Assembly: GCA_944324905.1 (NCBI GenBank) | Contig: CALUYB010000005.1 | Location: forward strand, 49,976-113,975 | Source of the DNA: Candidatus Gastranaerophilales bacterium | Lineage (GTDB): Bacteria > Cyanobacteriota > Vampirovibrionia > Gastranaerophilales > Gastranaerophilaceae | Direction of reading: 5' to 3' | Length of the DNA stretch: 64,000 nucleotides | In this document: positions 1-8,480 of the stretch, in pieces | Position numbering within the stretch: position 1 is the first letter of the stretch | Layout of the letters: the number at the start of each line of letters is the position of its first letter | Notes under the pieces: model-generated | The model's database searches: none | What the model was told of the DNA's origin: nothing | Seen by the model: only the letters and a program-made list of their open reading frames with translations | Translations under genes and position numbers: made by a program

Positions 1-326
1 TCAGTCCCGTTTTCTAAAATTTCAAGAATTTCATCCGTCAGGTCTTCATTTGCAAATTTTAGCCAAATATTATTTATAAATTGCCCTATTGTTGGATTAT
101 AAGTTTTTGCAAATTCAAATGTGCTTTTAATACTACCCTCATTGGTTGCATGTGTCAGATTTTTAACAACTTTATCTATTACAAAGTCAAACATTTGCTC
201 AGAATTGTCACAAATTGTTTTAAAGCTTTCCGTATCGCAAGTATTTAATATTTCAAAAGCAGCCTTTTTTGATAGCTCATTATCTTTAGAAATAAGGTTT
301 TTGGCATTTTGTGTTGTTAAATTCAT
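1..326 (-). CDS. Unknown protein, C-terminus off the left edge (partial)
   Basis: The minus strand is open from an ATG at 324-326 to the window edge, giving at least 108 residues that begin MNLTTQNAKNLISKDNE. The composition is helical and polar, with no signal peptide or membrane segment. I do not recognise the family; a helical-repeat or lineage-specific protein is possible. There is no Shine-Dalgarno before the ATG. Instead a TATAAT lies seven bases upstream on the minus strand, which would put transcription start at or next to the start codon (leaderless geometry). The gene is divergent from pyrH. An open frame on the opposite strand at 121-363 is less convincing because this frame has a sensible start and runs to the edge. 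Confidence 0.6.
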   Translation of the reverse strand, partial: MNLTTQNAKNLISKDNELSKKAAFEILNTCDTESFKTICDNSEQMFDFVIDKVVKNLTHATNEGSIKSTFEFAKTYNPTIGQFINNIWLKFANEDLTDEILEILENGT

Positions 327-358
327 GTTTACAATTATACATCAAATTGACTTTCTTG

Positions 359-364
359 TATAAT
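359..364 (+). promoter_or_regulatory. Possible -10 element for the pyrH operon
   Basis: A perfect TATAAT lies 31 bases upstream of the pyrH ATG in the short divergent intergenic region. No good -35 hexamer sits 16-18 bases upstream; a TTGACT at 347-352 is too close. It is a plausible but unproven promoter for the five-gene operon. Confidence 0.35.
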
Positions 365-394
365 TAATTTAAGTTAGTTTTATAAGGCTATATC

Positions 395-1117
395 ATGTCA
401 GAATTAAAATTTAAAAAAATATTGCTTAAAATAAGCGGTGAGGCGTTGTTAGGGTCGCAGGAGTTTGGAATTGATCCAAAACCTGTAGAGATGATTTGCA
501 ACGAAATTAAAAAAGTTCACAAACTTGGTGTACAAATTGCTGTTGTAGTCGGCGGCGGCAATATTTTCAGAGGGATGAAAAATTCTCAAAAATTTGGTAT
601 GGACCAAGCATCCGGCGACTATGTGGGCATGCTTGCAACTGTTATGAACGCTATTGCGCTACAAAGCGAGCTGAGAAAAATTGGTGTGCCTTGTCGAGTT
701 CAATCGGCTCTTGATATAAATAAAATTGCCGAACCTTATATTCGATTTAAAGCAATTAGACACCTTGAGAAAAATAGAGTTGTTATTTTTGCTGCAGGTA
801 CGGGGAATCCTTTCTTTACAACCGATACAGCTGCAGCACTAAGGGCTGCTGAAATTGGCGCTGAGGCTATGTTAATGGCAAAAAACGGCGTAGATGGTGT
901 TTATGACGATGACCCAAGAGTTAATCCAAATGCTAAAAAATATGAAAAAATTAAATATGATGATATTATTGTAAATAATTTAAAAGTAATGGATTTAACT
1001 TCATGTTCTTTGTGTAAGCAAAATAATATACCTATTTATGTATTTGATTTTGCACAGGAAGATAGTATTGTTAAGATTTTAAATAATGAAAATATAGGAA
1101 CGTACGTAGGAGAATAA
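395..1117 (+). CDS. pyrH: UMP kinase PyrH
   Basis: Phosphorylates UMP to UDP with ATP in cytoplasmic pyrimidine nucleotide synthesis. It belongs to the amino-acid kinase fold and is normally hexameric with allosteric control by GTP/UTP. The 240-residue length is typical. Visible motifs are LKISGEAL (11-18, phosphate binding), GGGNIFRG (53-60) and GTGNPFFTTD (135-144, UMP/ATP site). It is first in a tight operon with frr two bases downstream; pyrH-frr adjacency is widespread in bacteria including Cyanobacteria. The ATG follows a weak AAGG-type ribosome site. Nothing is unusual. Confidence 0.97.
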   Translation: MSELKFKKILLKISGEALLGSQEFGIDPKPVEMICNEIKKVHKLGVQIAVVVGGGNIFRGMKNSQKFGMDQASGDYVGMLATVMNAIALQSELRKIGVPCRVQSALDINKIAEPYIRFKAIRHLEKNRVVIFAAGTGNPFFTTDTAAALRAAEIGAEAMLMAKNGVDGVYDDDPRVNPNAKKYEKIKYDDIIVNNLKVMDLTSCSLCKQNNIPIYVFDFAQEDSIVKILNNENIGTYVGE

Positions 1118-1119
1118 AA

Positions 1120-1680
1120 ATGTCAGTTGACGAAATTAAAAATTCAGGCAAAGAAAAAATGGAAAAATGCCTTGCACAGTTAAAAAAAGATTTAGCTACA
1201 GTAAGGACAGGCAGGGCAAATCCGCTTATTTTGGATAAAATTACAGTTGACTATTACGGTGCGCCGACACCACTTCGCCAAATGGCACAAGTTAGTGTAT
1301 CAGAAGGTACTACGCTTGTTATCACACCTTTTGACAAGTCAATTATTAAAGAAATTGAAAAAGCAATTGTAAAAGCAGAACTCGGAATTGCTCCAAACTC
1401 AGATGGTATAGCTGTACGTCTTGCTTTCCCACCATTGACTGAGGATAGAAGAAAACAGCTTTCTAAAGAAGTTAAAGCTATGGGTGAGAGCGCAAAAGTT
1501 GCAATTAGAAATATACGTCGTGATATGACTGATGATGTTAAAAAACTTGAAAAATCTGAAAACATGCCGGAAGACGCCGTAAAAGATGCACAAAATGAAG
1601 TTCAAAAATTGACGGATAAATACATTGGTATTATTGATGAAATTGTTACGGAAAAAGAAAAAGAGGTAATGACAGTCTAG
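1120..1680 (+). CDS. frr: Ribosome recycling factor
   Basis: Splits post-termination ribosomes together with EF-G. The 186 residues match the family length (about 185). The N-terminal half contains the conserved VRTGRANP segment, and the C-terminal helices are rich in basic residues (DDVKKLEK region), forming the three-helix bundle. The ATG is preceded by TAGGAGA with good spacing. The stop TAG overlaps the GTG start of cdsA by one base, so the two are probably translationally coupled. The gene order pyrH-frr-cdsA is common. Confidence 0.97.
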   Translation: MSVDEIKNSGKEKMEKCLAQLKKDLATVRTGRANPLILDKITVDYYGAPTPLRQMAQVSVSEGTTLVITPFDKSIIKEIEKAIVKAELGIAPNSDGIAVRLAFPPLTEDRRKQLSKEVKAMGESAKVAIRNIRRDMTDDVKKLEKSENMPEDAVKDAQNEVQKLTDKYIGIIDEIVTEKEKEVMTV

Positions 1681-2582
1681 TGGATGAAACACAAAAGCAA
1701 AATAAAATAATGAGAGTAATTACGGGTGTAATTATTTCTTTAATCGCGCTTTGTTGCCTTTTTATGGGCGGCATTCCGCTTGTTGCGTTCTTGCTTGTTG
1801 TTATATTTCTTGGTTCTATTGAGTATGTAAAAATACTTAGAACTAAAGGATTTCACCCGAGCTTGTCGCTAATTTTGCTTGCAGATTTTGCTTTTGCACT
1901 TTTAATTTTCTTTAGAAGGTTTGATTTATTGCCCTCTATAATTTCACTTGCTGTTATGGCGTCGTTTTTAATGGTATTATTTATGGGTCGACAGCCTTAT
2001 ATTGTCAACGTTGCAACTACGACTTTAGGGTTTTTGTACTGCGGTTGGTTGCCTTGCCATTTACTTTTAATAAGGCAAATTGGCATGGATAGAATCAGTG
2101 CTTTTCAAATTGGCATAAATGAAGGACTTTGGCTTGTAATATTTGTATTTTTAATTGTCGTAGCAACTGACATTGGCGGATATTATTTTGGTTCAAAGTT
2201 TGGTAAACATAAATTATCACCTGTAATCAGCCCTAAAAAAACAATTGAAGGCGCGCTTGGTGCAACGCTGTGTGCAGTTTTAGTCGCTCTTGCAGGTGTT
2301 TTTTATACTAAATTAACCCTTTTTGAAGCGGTTTTTGCAGGATTGTTAGTTACTATTTCGGCCCAGTTGGGTGATTTATCGGAATCGCTTGTGAAGCGTG
2401 ATGCGGGTGTTAAAGATTCAAGTAATATTCTCCCGGGCCATGGCGGTATAATGGACAGAGCTGACGGGTATTTGTTTGCGCTGCCTGTTGCGTACTATTA
2501 TTTTGTTAATTTTACACATGGGCATAATATAATTTTGGAATTTTTCAAATATATGCAAGGTGCGATAAATGTCTATTTCTGA
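1680..2582 (+). CDS. cdsA: Phosphatidate cytidylyltransferase CdsA
   Basis: Makes CDP-diacylglycerol from phosphatidic acid and CTP in the inner membrane, the branch point of phospholipid synthesis. The 300 residues hold about eight hydrophobic segments. Near the C-terminus are SPKKTIEG (184-191) and the family signature around SLVKRDAGVKD and PGHGGIMDR (236-260). The start is taken as the GTG that overlaps the frr stop; an in-frame ATG at 1710 is an alternative that loses ten polar residues and has no better ribosome site. Its 3' end overlaps rnc by 14 bases. Confidence 0.95.
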   Translation: MDETQKQNKIMRVITGVIISLIALCCLFMGGIPLVAFLLVVIFLGSIEYVKILRTKGFHPSLSLILLADFAFALLIFFRRFDLLPSIISLAVMASFLMVLFMGRQPYIVNVATTTLGFLYCGWLPCHLLLIRQIGMDRISAFQIGINEGLWLVIFVFLIVVATDIGGYYFGSKFGKHKLSPVISPKKTIEGALGATLCAVLVALAGVFYTKLTLFEAVFAGLLVTISAQLGDLSESLVKRDAGVKDSSNILPGHGGIMDRADGYLFALPVAYYYFVNFTHGHNIILEFFKYMQGAINVYF

Positions 2583-3297
2583 TAGAGAACTTGCTTACTG
2601 TAAATTTCTTGATACCCTTGGTTTTGGCAATAGTGATGATTTTTCACTTTTTGAAAAGGCAATGCGCCACACCTCATATGTTCATGAGGCAGATATCCCG
2701 CTTGAGTGTTCTTATGAGCGGTTAGAGTTTGTTGGGGATGCGGTTTTAAAGCTTGTTATCAGTAAATATTTATATTTAAAATACCCGGATTATAAAGAAG
2801 GTATTTTGTCTAAATTGCGTGGAGAAATTGTTGCTGATAAAACTTTAGCTCAATTTGCAACAAAAATCGGATTAAATGATTTTATTCTTTTGTCAAATAA
2901 TGAAAGGAAATCTGGCGGTGAGCATAAGCAATCTATTTTGGCGTGTGCTTTTGAAGCCTTTTTAGGTGCAATTTATTTGACGTGCAATTTTGATAGGGTT
3001 GAGGACTTTATAGTTACAAATTTTTCTTGTGATATGTGTAAAATCGAAGAAAACATTGAAAAAATCAATCCAAAGCAACAACTCCAAGAGTACACACAAG
3101 AGCTAAACCATACTTTGCCTGAGTATGTGCTGGTTTCAAAAACAGGCTCAGAGCATAATTCAACATTTGAGATGGCTGTTTATTTTGACGGTAAATTGCT
3201 TGCAAAAGGCTATGGAAAGTCTAAAAAGAACGCCCAGCAGGATGCTGCAAAAAATGCGCTGGAATATCTAAAAAACGAGGGTTTATGGAAACAATAA
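2569..3297 (+). CDS. rnc: Ribonuclease III
   Basis: Double-strand-specific endoribonuclease for rRNA and mRNA processing. The 242 residues carry an N-terminal RNase III domain with ERLEFVGDA (50-58) and a C-terminal double-stranded RNA-binding domain (about 165-236, NPKQQLQEYTQ and a KSKKNAQQDAAKNAL helix). By eye, the position matching E. coli Asp114 is Cys126 (ILACAFEA), while Glu129, matching Glu117, is kept. One metal ligand may therefore be altered. It overlaps both cdsA and rpe. Length and both domains are otherwise normal. Confidence 0.95.
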   Translation: MSISDRELAYCKFLDTLGFGNSDDFSLFEKAMRHTSYVHEADIPLECSYERLEFVGDAVLKLVISKYLYLKYPDYKEGILSKLRGEIVADKTLAQFATKIGLNDFILLSNNERKSGGEHKQSILACAFEAFLGAIYLTCNFDRVEDFIVTNFSCDMCKIEENIEKINPKQQLQEYTQELNHTLPEYVLVSKTGSEHNSTFEMAVYFDGKLLAKGYGKSKKNAQQDAAKNALEYLKNEGLWKQ

Positions 3298-3938
3298 TTT
3301 CTCCATCTATATTATCGGCTGATTTTGCCAATTTAGCACGCGATATTAACAAAGTTGCCATGGCAGGTGCAAAGTGGGTACATATTGATGTTATGGACGG
3401 GCATTTTGTGCCAAACATCACAATTGGTGCACCTGTTGTTAAGTCACTCAGATGTGCAACCGATTTAATTTTAGACGTTCATTTAATGATTAGTGAACCA
3501 AAAAAATATGTGAAAGATTTTATTGCAGCAGGCGCTGATATAATTACTTTTCATTACGAGTCGCAAAGTGATTTAACTCTTGAAATTATTAATGAAATTA
3601 AAAGCGCAGGTAAACTTGCAGGGCTTTCAATAAAACCAAAAACTCCTGCTAGTGCTATTGAAAAATTCATTCCCTACCTTGATATGGTTTTAATTATGAC
3701 GGTTGAACCGGGTTTTGGCGGACAAAAATTTATGCATGATTGTGTTTCAAAAATCGCCGATGTAAAAGAGTTTGCAAGAATTTACGGTAAAAATGACTTA
3801 TATATTCAGGTCGACGGTGGCATAAATGATATAAGTGCAAAAATTTGCACAAAAATGGGTGCAAATTCTCTTGTGGCAGGGAGTTATATTTTTAATAGCG
3901 ATAATATTAATTTAGCAATTAAATCTTTGGTCGAATAG
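3285..3938 (+). CDS. rpe: Ribulose-phosphate 3-epimerase
   Basis: Interconverts ribulose-5-phosphate and xylulose-5-phosphate in the pentose phosphate pathway. The 217-residue TIM barrel shows ILSADFANL near the N-terminus, HIDVMDGHFVPN with a metal-binding His and catalytic Asp, MTVEPGFGGQ and VDGGI near the end. It starts inside the 3' end of rnc (13-base overlap), consistent with the last gene of the pyrH operon. Its 3' end overlaps queH, which is on the other strand, by 20 bases, so no separate terminator fits between them. Confidence 0.96.
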   Translation: METIISPSILSADFANLARDINKVAMAGAKWVHIDVMDGHFVPNITIGAPVVKSLRCATDLILDVHLMISEPKKYVKDFIAAGADIITFHYESQSDLTLEIINEIKSAGKLAGLSIKPKTPASAIEKFIPYLDMVLIMTVEPGFGGQKFMHDCVSKIADVKEFARIYGKNDLYIQVDGGINDISAKICTKMGANSLVAGSYIFNSDNINLAIKSLVE

Positions 3939-4461
3939 AATATTTGCAACCGCAGTAGGTTTGTTTGTACATATTGTTTTCGCGTGCGATTTGCTGTGTA
4001 ATTTTAAAGCCGTCACGCTTTTTGAAATCATATGCAAAGTATTTTACATTGTGATTTTGTGCGGCAAACTCTCCTGCTTTTAGGATTTTTTGATATATTT
4101 TGTGCGGGCTTACGCTAAGTGTTGTTGTAAAGTTTTGAATATTAAGCTCTTTTGCTTTTTTTGCGGTTTTATTAAGTCTTAAAAAATAGCATTTTTCGCA
4201 GCGCGTACCTTTTTCAGGTTCGCTTTCAAGCCCTTTTGAAATTTCTTCAAAATCAATTGGGGTGTAATTTTCTATAATTAGTTCAAATTTTTCTTTTTTT
4301 GAATATTCTATCAGTTCGCTTAATCTTATCTCATATTCTTCTTTAGGGTAAATATTTGGATTGTAAAAGTACACAATTGGCTCATATCCCTCATCTCTCA
4401 AGAGCCTTACGGGATAAGCGCAACATACTGCGCAACAAGCGTGTAGGAGAACTTTTTGCAT
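3919..4461 (-). CDS. queH: Epoxyqueuosine reductase QueH
   Basis: Reduces epoxyqueuosine to queuosine in tRNA, the non-cobalamin alternative to QueG (former DUF208 family). The 180 residues carry the expected cysteines: C9-C10 with C13-C14 in HACCAVCC, C88 and C91 in TRCEKC, and C170/C172 in the C-terminal YCGC. These fit the iron-sulfur and metal site of the family. Its ATG shares one base with the stop of the upstream VKOR-DsbA gene (TAATG), so the two are coupled. No other queuosine gene is in the window. Confidence 0.92.
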   Translation of the reverse strand: MQKVLLHACCAVCCAYPVRLLRDEGYEPIVYFYNPNIYPKEEYEIRLSELIEYSKKEKFELIIENYTPIDFEEISKGLESEPEKGTRCEKCYFLRLNKTAKKAKELNIQNFTTTLSVSPHKIYQKILKAGEFAAQNHNVKYFAYDFKKRDGFKITQQIARENNMYKQTYCGCKYSIRPKI

Positions 4462-5651
4462 TAGTTTTTCGCTCTCTTATGCCTTTTTTGAGCTTGAGCA
4501 TACAGTGTTTTTATTTTGTAATATGGCATTGCACTCATATATGGGATGTCATCAATAACAATAGTTGGTGTGCCATATATACCCTTTTTATCGGCCATAT
4601 CAATTTGTTCAAGTAATTCTTGCTCTACTTCAGCTGATGAAACATCCTCTAACAGTTTGGCAATGTCTAAGTCAATTTTTTCACTCAATTGCAATATGTC
4701 ACCTTCGCTTAGGGGGTGTTCGTCAAATATTAAGTTTGACATATCCCAATATTTCCCTTGTTTTTTTGCTGCAAGAGCGTATTTTGCAAGGGTACAAGCC
4801 CCGGGGTGAACTGTGTGTGGAATATATTTATTGCAGGATGTGTCAAGCGGATAATTCATGTGAATTATTTGAATATTTTTGTTTTCATGTGCAAATTTTG
4901 ATGCCATTATGTTTGTAACTCTGCAAAACGGACACATAAAATCGCTGTAAACGTATATTTTTTCACCGTTTGGGTTGCCTAAAACATTGCCGCTGACAGC
5001 ATATTTATTGACTTTCATAGACATAAATTCTTCAAAGGATTTTTGAATTTTTTGCTGAGGTGAAAATACCATCGAAACGCTTGTGTATGTAACAAAGCCT
5101 ATGAAAGCTAAAAGTACAATTATAAATAAAACTGTGTATTTTTTTACTCCGTCAATAAAGTCAAAAATCGTATTTTTTATGTCTTTTGTAAAGAAACTTC
5201 CTTTGCTCTTTGCAACAAGCGCTATAAATAAATCTATAAAGTATGTCGCAAAGCATAATACGCAAATTTTATTAATTTTAAATATTGAAATTGTTGCAAG
5301 GCAAATTGAAACTGCAAAGGAAATTAGCCCAAGAGTTGCAATGTAGCTTTTCGGGTTCTTAAAAACGTCAAAAATCGTGTTTTTAAATTTGTCTTGAATT
5401 ATATGCACAAAATTTAAAAATATGGTCAAAATGTAGTAAAACATGCCCCATAGTGCAAGTGGGACGCCTAAAAACATTGAATAATTTGTTTTTGCCACAC
5501 CATCACAGTCTATTAAGTTGTTTACGGAGCAAAAGCTTGCACTGAATTGCTCGTTAAAGTTTACTTTAAAAAATATTAAAGCAAGTTCAATTGTCATTAA
5601 AAAACCAATGACAGATAAAATCGCTATTATTAAAGTTTTTCTCTTTTCCAT
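4461..5651 (-). CDS. VKOR-DsbA fusion, disulfide-bond forming protein
   Basis: Predicted to make disulfides in exported proteins by passing electrons from a periplasmic thioredoxin-fold domain through a membrane VKOR domain to quinone. The 396 residues have VKOR membrane helices with loop cysteines C41 and C49 and the CxxC at C130/C133. A further membrane segment (about 173-195) leads to a DsbA-like domain with CPFC (240-243) and a GTPT cis-proline loop. The start is the ATG at 5651 because GAGGGGA sits four bases before it; a longer frame upstream lacks such a site. VKOR fused to a thioredoxin-fold domain is typical of Cyanobacteria. Confidence 0.9.
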   Translation of the reverse strand: MEKRKTLIIAILSVIGFLMTIELALIFFKVNFNEQFSASFCSVNNLIDCDGVAKTNYSMFLGVPLALWGMFYYILTIFLNFVHIIQDKFKNTIFDVFKNPKSYIATLGLISFAVSICLATISIFKINKICVLCFATYFIDLFIALVAKSKGSFFTKDIKNTIFDFIDGVKKYTVLFIIVLLAFIGFVTYTSVSMVFSPQQKIQKSFEEFMSMKVNKYAVSGNVLGNPNGEKIYVYSDFMCPFCRVTNIMASKFAHENKNIQIIHMNYPLDTSCNKYIPHTVHPGACTLAKYALAAKKQGKYWDMSNLIFDEHPLSEGDILQLSEKIDLDIAKLLEDVSSAEVEQELLEQIDMADKKGIYGTPTIVIDDIPYMSAMPYYKIKTLYAQAQKRHKRAKN

Positions 5652-5930
5652 AATTCCCCTCTTTTTAATTTTAGCGCAAAACTTTAAAAATTGCATTAAC
5701 ATTAAATTTATTAAACAATTTTACAATTCTTAATAAAAAATTGTACTTTTTCTAAAGTTTTGGATTTATTTAGCCGATTTATTGAATGACAAGGTTACAA
5801 TATGGGAATAGTAGAACCAGAAAGGATTACAAAACCACTTATGTAAAGAAATGTTACAATATATACTTATTATGAAATTTGTATATACTGAATGTTTTTA
5901 TATAAGTACGATATGTAAAGGTGGTATAAT

Positions 5931-6773
5931 ATGGGACTAGCAGCAAGCCAAGGTAGATTATTACTTCTCACAGCAAGAAAAAGCGATTTAGAGTATCGCG
6001 CACAAGAAATTTCTCAAAGAAGACTTACCCTTGCAACTGAACTTGAAAGTGTTTCATCTCAATATGCACGTAAAACCGCAAACAGACAGATGAAATTAAC
6101 CAGATTAGTTAAACAGGGTGAAGCAAACCAAACTCAAACTGTAAACTTAACTTACAGAAACTTGATTCAAGCAGGTATGAATGATGATGGTTCTGGTATT
6201 TCAGATTACCGTATTAAAAACGCTAGAGGTCAAGTAGTTGTATCTGACCCAAGTGAATTGCCTACTTCAGCAGCGGACGCTGGATATGGCAGCAATTCAG
6301 GTGTAAATGTTTCAGTTGAAGGCAATAGAGCTATTGTATCTGGTACTTACAACGGTCAAGAAATTTATGAAGTTTACGTTGTTGATAGCAAACTGTCTGA
6401 TTCTTCAGAAACTGAAAACTACTTCCAAGAAGGTTTAAGAAACGGACGTTTTATTATCGAGCAATTCTCTGTCATAGACGGAAATGGTAATGAAAACGGT
6501 AATGATGCAACAGGTGCCGACCCAATAGGCGAATGGCAATCTGTAAGCTGGTCTGGTATGTCTGAAATTCAAGATAACTATTACACAGAAGATGATGCTA
6601 TTGCTCAAGCCGAATATCAATCAGCTTCAGCGAGAGTACAAGCTCAAGATAAAAAACTTGAAACAGACCAAAAACAAATTGAAACACAACACAAGGCCGT
6701 TGAAACTGAATTTGAATCAGTACAAAAAGTAATTCAAAGTAACATTGAAAACTCTTTCAAAATGTTTAGCTAA
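5931..6773 (+). CDS. Lineage-type protein with MGLAASQ N-terminus, unknown function
   Basis: The 280 residues begin MGLAASQGRLLLLTARKSD, an N-terminal pattern I associate with recurrent proteins of Melainabacteria genomes. That is recollection, not a search. Residues 10-60 and 220-275 are predicted coiled coil, rich in Gln/Glu/Lys. The middle is acidic and Gly/Ser/Asn-rich with a YNGQEIYEVYVVD strand segment. There is no signal peptide or membrane helix. It is free-standing, with a strong AAAGGTGG ribosome site, AT-rich promoter-like sequence upstream and a good terminator, which suggests high expression. Function is unknown; a filament or surface-structure role is speculation. Confidence 0.85.
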   Translation: MGLAASQGRLLLLTARKSDLEYRAQEISQRRLTLATELESVSSQYARKTANRQMKLTRLVKQGEANQTQTVNLTYRNLIQAGMNDDGSGISDYRIKNARGQVVVSDPSELPTSAADAGYGSNSGVNVSVEGNRAIVSGTYNGQEIYEVYVVDSKLSDSSETENYFQEGLRNGRFIIEQFSVIDGNGNENGNDATGADPIGEWQSVSWSGMSEIQDNYYTEDDAIAQAEYQSASARVQAQDKKLETDQKQIETQHKAVETEFESVQKVIQSNIENSFKMFS

Positions 6774-6807
6774 ATTTCACAAGTCCCCTTATTAATACCA
6801 TTGTAGC

Positions 6808-6833
6808 AAAAGACCGACACTCGTCGGTCTTTT
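6808..6833. terminator. Bidirectional intrinsic terminator
   Basis: A perfect 11-base-pair stem (AAAAGACCGAC / GTCGGTCTTTT) closes a four-base loop, with A and T tracts on the two flanks. It lies between the 5931-6773 gene and the convergent hisF and can serve both strands. Confidence 0.9.
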
Positions 6834-6836
6834 AGC

Positions 6837-7598
6837 TTATATAGATCTTGTTGTTATTTTAAAGTTTTTTAAATCTGCTTTAAGTTTGTCTATTGGCAGG
6901 GTATCGTAATGGAAAATTGAGGCTGCAAGCGCTGCGTCAACATTTGTTTTTTCAAATACATCTCTAAAATGTTCACTGTTTGCACCGGCGCCACCTGAAG
7001 CTATGACGGGAATTTTTACAAGATTTGATACCATTTTATTCATTTCAATATCAAAACCTTTTTGTGTGCCGTCAAAATCCATCGAGGTCAGTAAAATTTC
7101 GCCTGCACCTCTTGATTCTACTTCTTTTGCCCAGTTGGCAAGCTTTATTCCTGTATTTTTTTTGCCTGCGTTAATATGTACATAATAATCGTTATCAATT
7201 TTTTTAGCATCAATTGCTATGACTATGCATTGAGAGCCAAAATAATTAACACAGTCGTTTATTATTTGCGGATTTTTTACAGCCGATGAGTTTATCGAAA
7301 TTTTATCGGCTCCTGCACTTAAAATAGCTCTAATGTCTTCAATCGAGCTTATTCCGCCGCCAACTGTAAAAGGTATAAAAACGTTTTTTGCAACCTTTTC
7401 AACAAGTTCAATAATTGTCTTTCTTTTTTCGTTCGTTGCTGTAATGTCAAGAAAAACCAGCTCGTCTGCACCTTGATTTGAATATTTTTTTGCAAGCTCA
7501 ATAGGGTCACCTGCAAATTTTAGGTTTTCAAAATTTACACCTTTTACAGTTTGACCGTTTTTAATGTCTAAGCAAGGTATTATTCTTTTTGCCAGCAT
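6837..7598 (-). CDS. hisF: Imidazole glycerol phosphate synthase cyclase subunit HisF
   Basis: With the HisH glutaminase it converts PRFAR to imidazole glycerol phosphate and AICAR in histidine synthesis. The 253-residue TIM barrel shows [15 protein letters not shown] with the catalytic Asp11 at the N-terminus, FTVGGGI and a C-terminal ASGGAGA phosphate loop. It is the last gene of a minus-strand operon, coupled by a TAATG overlap to a GGDEF protein. No hisH or other his gene is nearby, so it is a scattered member of the pathway. Confidence 0.96.
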   Translation of the reverse strand: MLAKRIIPCLDIKNGQTVKGVNFENLKFAGDPIELAKKYSNQGADELVFLDITATNEKRKTIIELVEKVAKNVFIPFTVGGGISSIEDIRAILSAGADKISINSSAVKNPQIINDCVNYFGSQCIVIAIDAKKIDNDYYVHINAGKKNTGIKLANWAKEVESRGAGEILLTSMDFDGTQKGFDIEMNKMVSNLVKIPVIASGGAGANSEHFRDVFEKTNVDAALAASIFHYDTLPIDKLKADLKNFKITTRSI

Positions 7599-8476
7599 TA
7601 GTAATCCAAATTCATTTTTGAAAATTCTACAATTTGATTTTTACCATGTTTTTTGGCTGCATACAGGGCATGTTCAGCGTATCTGATTATTGTATTTGCA
7701 TTTTCTTCTACATTTTCAAGGAAAGGATACGAAGAAATTCCGCCGGATATTGTTATTGGGTGTCTTTCTTCTTCATTTGCAGGAATAAACTCCATTTTTT
7801 CAATGTCGCGTCTGAATCTTTCCGCAAAAATGTATGCGTTATCTTCCGGCGTGTTTGGCAAAATCAAAATGAATTCTTCATCACCATATCTTGTTAAAAT
7901 ATCTTCTTTTCTTATTAGCGCTTCAAGCATTTGCGCAATTTTTTTCAAAAGAACATCGCCCCAGTCATAACCATACATATCGTTTACGGTTTTAAAGAAG
8001 TCTATATCAATTAGCAAGCAAGATAGCGGTGTTCCGTACCTTTTTGCCCTTGACATTTCAGCTTCCAGCCTGTGGTGAAGGTATTTTCTATTGTATAAGC
8101 CTGTAAGTTCGTCGGTTATAGACTGTTTTTTAATGGAAACTCGATACTTAGACGCTTTTGCCAACGCCTCTACCCTTGTTGAAAATTCTTTAGCATTTAC
8201 AGGTTTTACTATAAAATCGTGTATATCTGCTCTTATTGTCATATTCTCTGGAATTTCATCAACAACAACAAGTAACGATGTTTCAAACTTTGTTACAGCG
8301 CATACATCTTTAATTTTATCAATTGGTGCGTCCATAATAATTACACCAGGGTTAACCTCTTTGTAATTTTTAATTTCATCAAATTTAAACTCGCGAATAA
8401 CAAATTCATCATTCACATCTGTCAACATTTTTGCGTATTCACTTGTGCCGTTTTGACTGTAAAAAATAATATTCAT
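7598..8476 (-). CDS. GGDEF-domain protein with receiver-like N-terminus and GDEEF motif
   Basis: The 292 residues have a receiver-like domain (1-105; MDAP with Asp49 and a KPVNAKEF segment near the end) followed by a GGDEF domain opening with [10 protein letters not shown] (121-130) and LLIDIDFFK (154-162). The signature reads RYGDEEF: the second glycine of GG(D/E)EF is replaced, giving GDEEF (198-202). The inhibitory RxxD site (RKED, 189-192) is present. It is named as a diguanylate cyclase by family, but activity is uncertain with this motif; it may bind rather than make cyclic di-GMP. It is translationally coupled to hisF. Confidence 0.88.
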   Translation of the reverse strand: MNIIFYSQNGTSEYAKMLTDVNDEFVIREFKFDEIKNYKEVNPGVIIMDAPIDKIKDVCAVTKFETSLLVVVDEIPENMTIRADIHDFIVKPVNAKEFSTRVEALAKASKYRVSIKKQSITDELTGLYNRKYLHHRLEAEMSRAKRYGTPLSCLLIDIDFFKTVNDMYGYDWGDVLLKKIAQMLEALIRKEDILTRYGDEEFILILPNTPEDNAYIFAERFRRDIEKMEFIPANEEERHPITISGGISSYPFLENVEENANTIIRYAEHALYAAKKHGKNQIVEFSKMNLDY

Positions 8477-8480
8477 GCCG

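Noticed and set aside
121..363. Open frame on the plus strand before pyrH
   Set aside because: The minus strand carries a longer open frame through the same region to the window edge with a plausible start; the plus frame has no family resemblance or ribosome site.
1254..1692. Minus-strand frames opposite frr
   Set aside because: They are antisense shadows of a well-supported frr gene and carry no domain or ribosome site.
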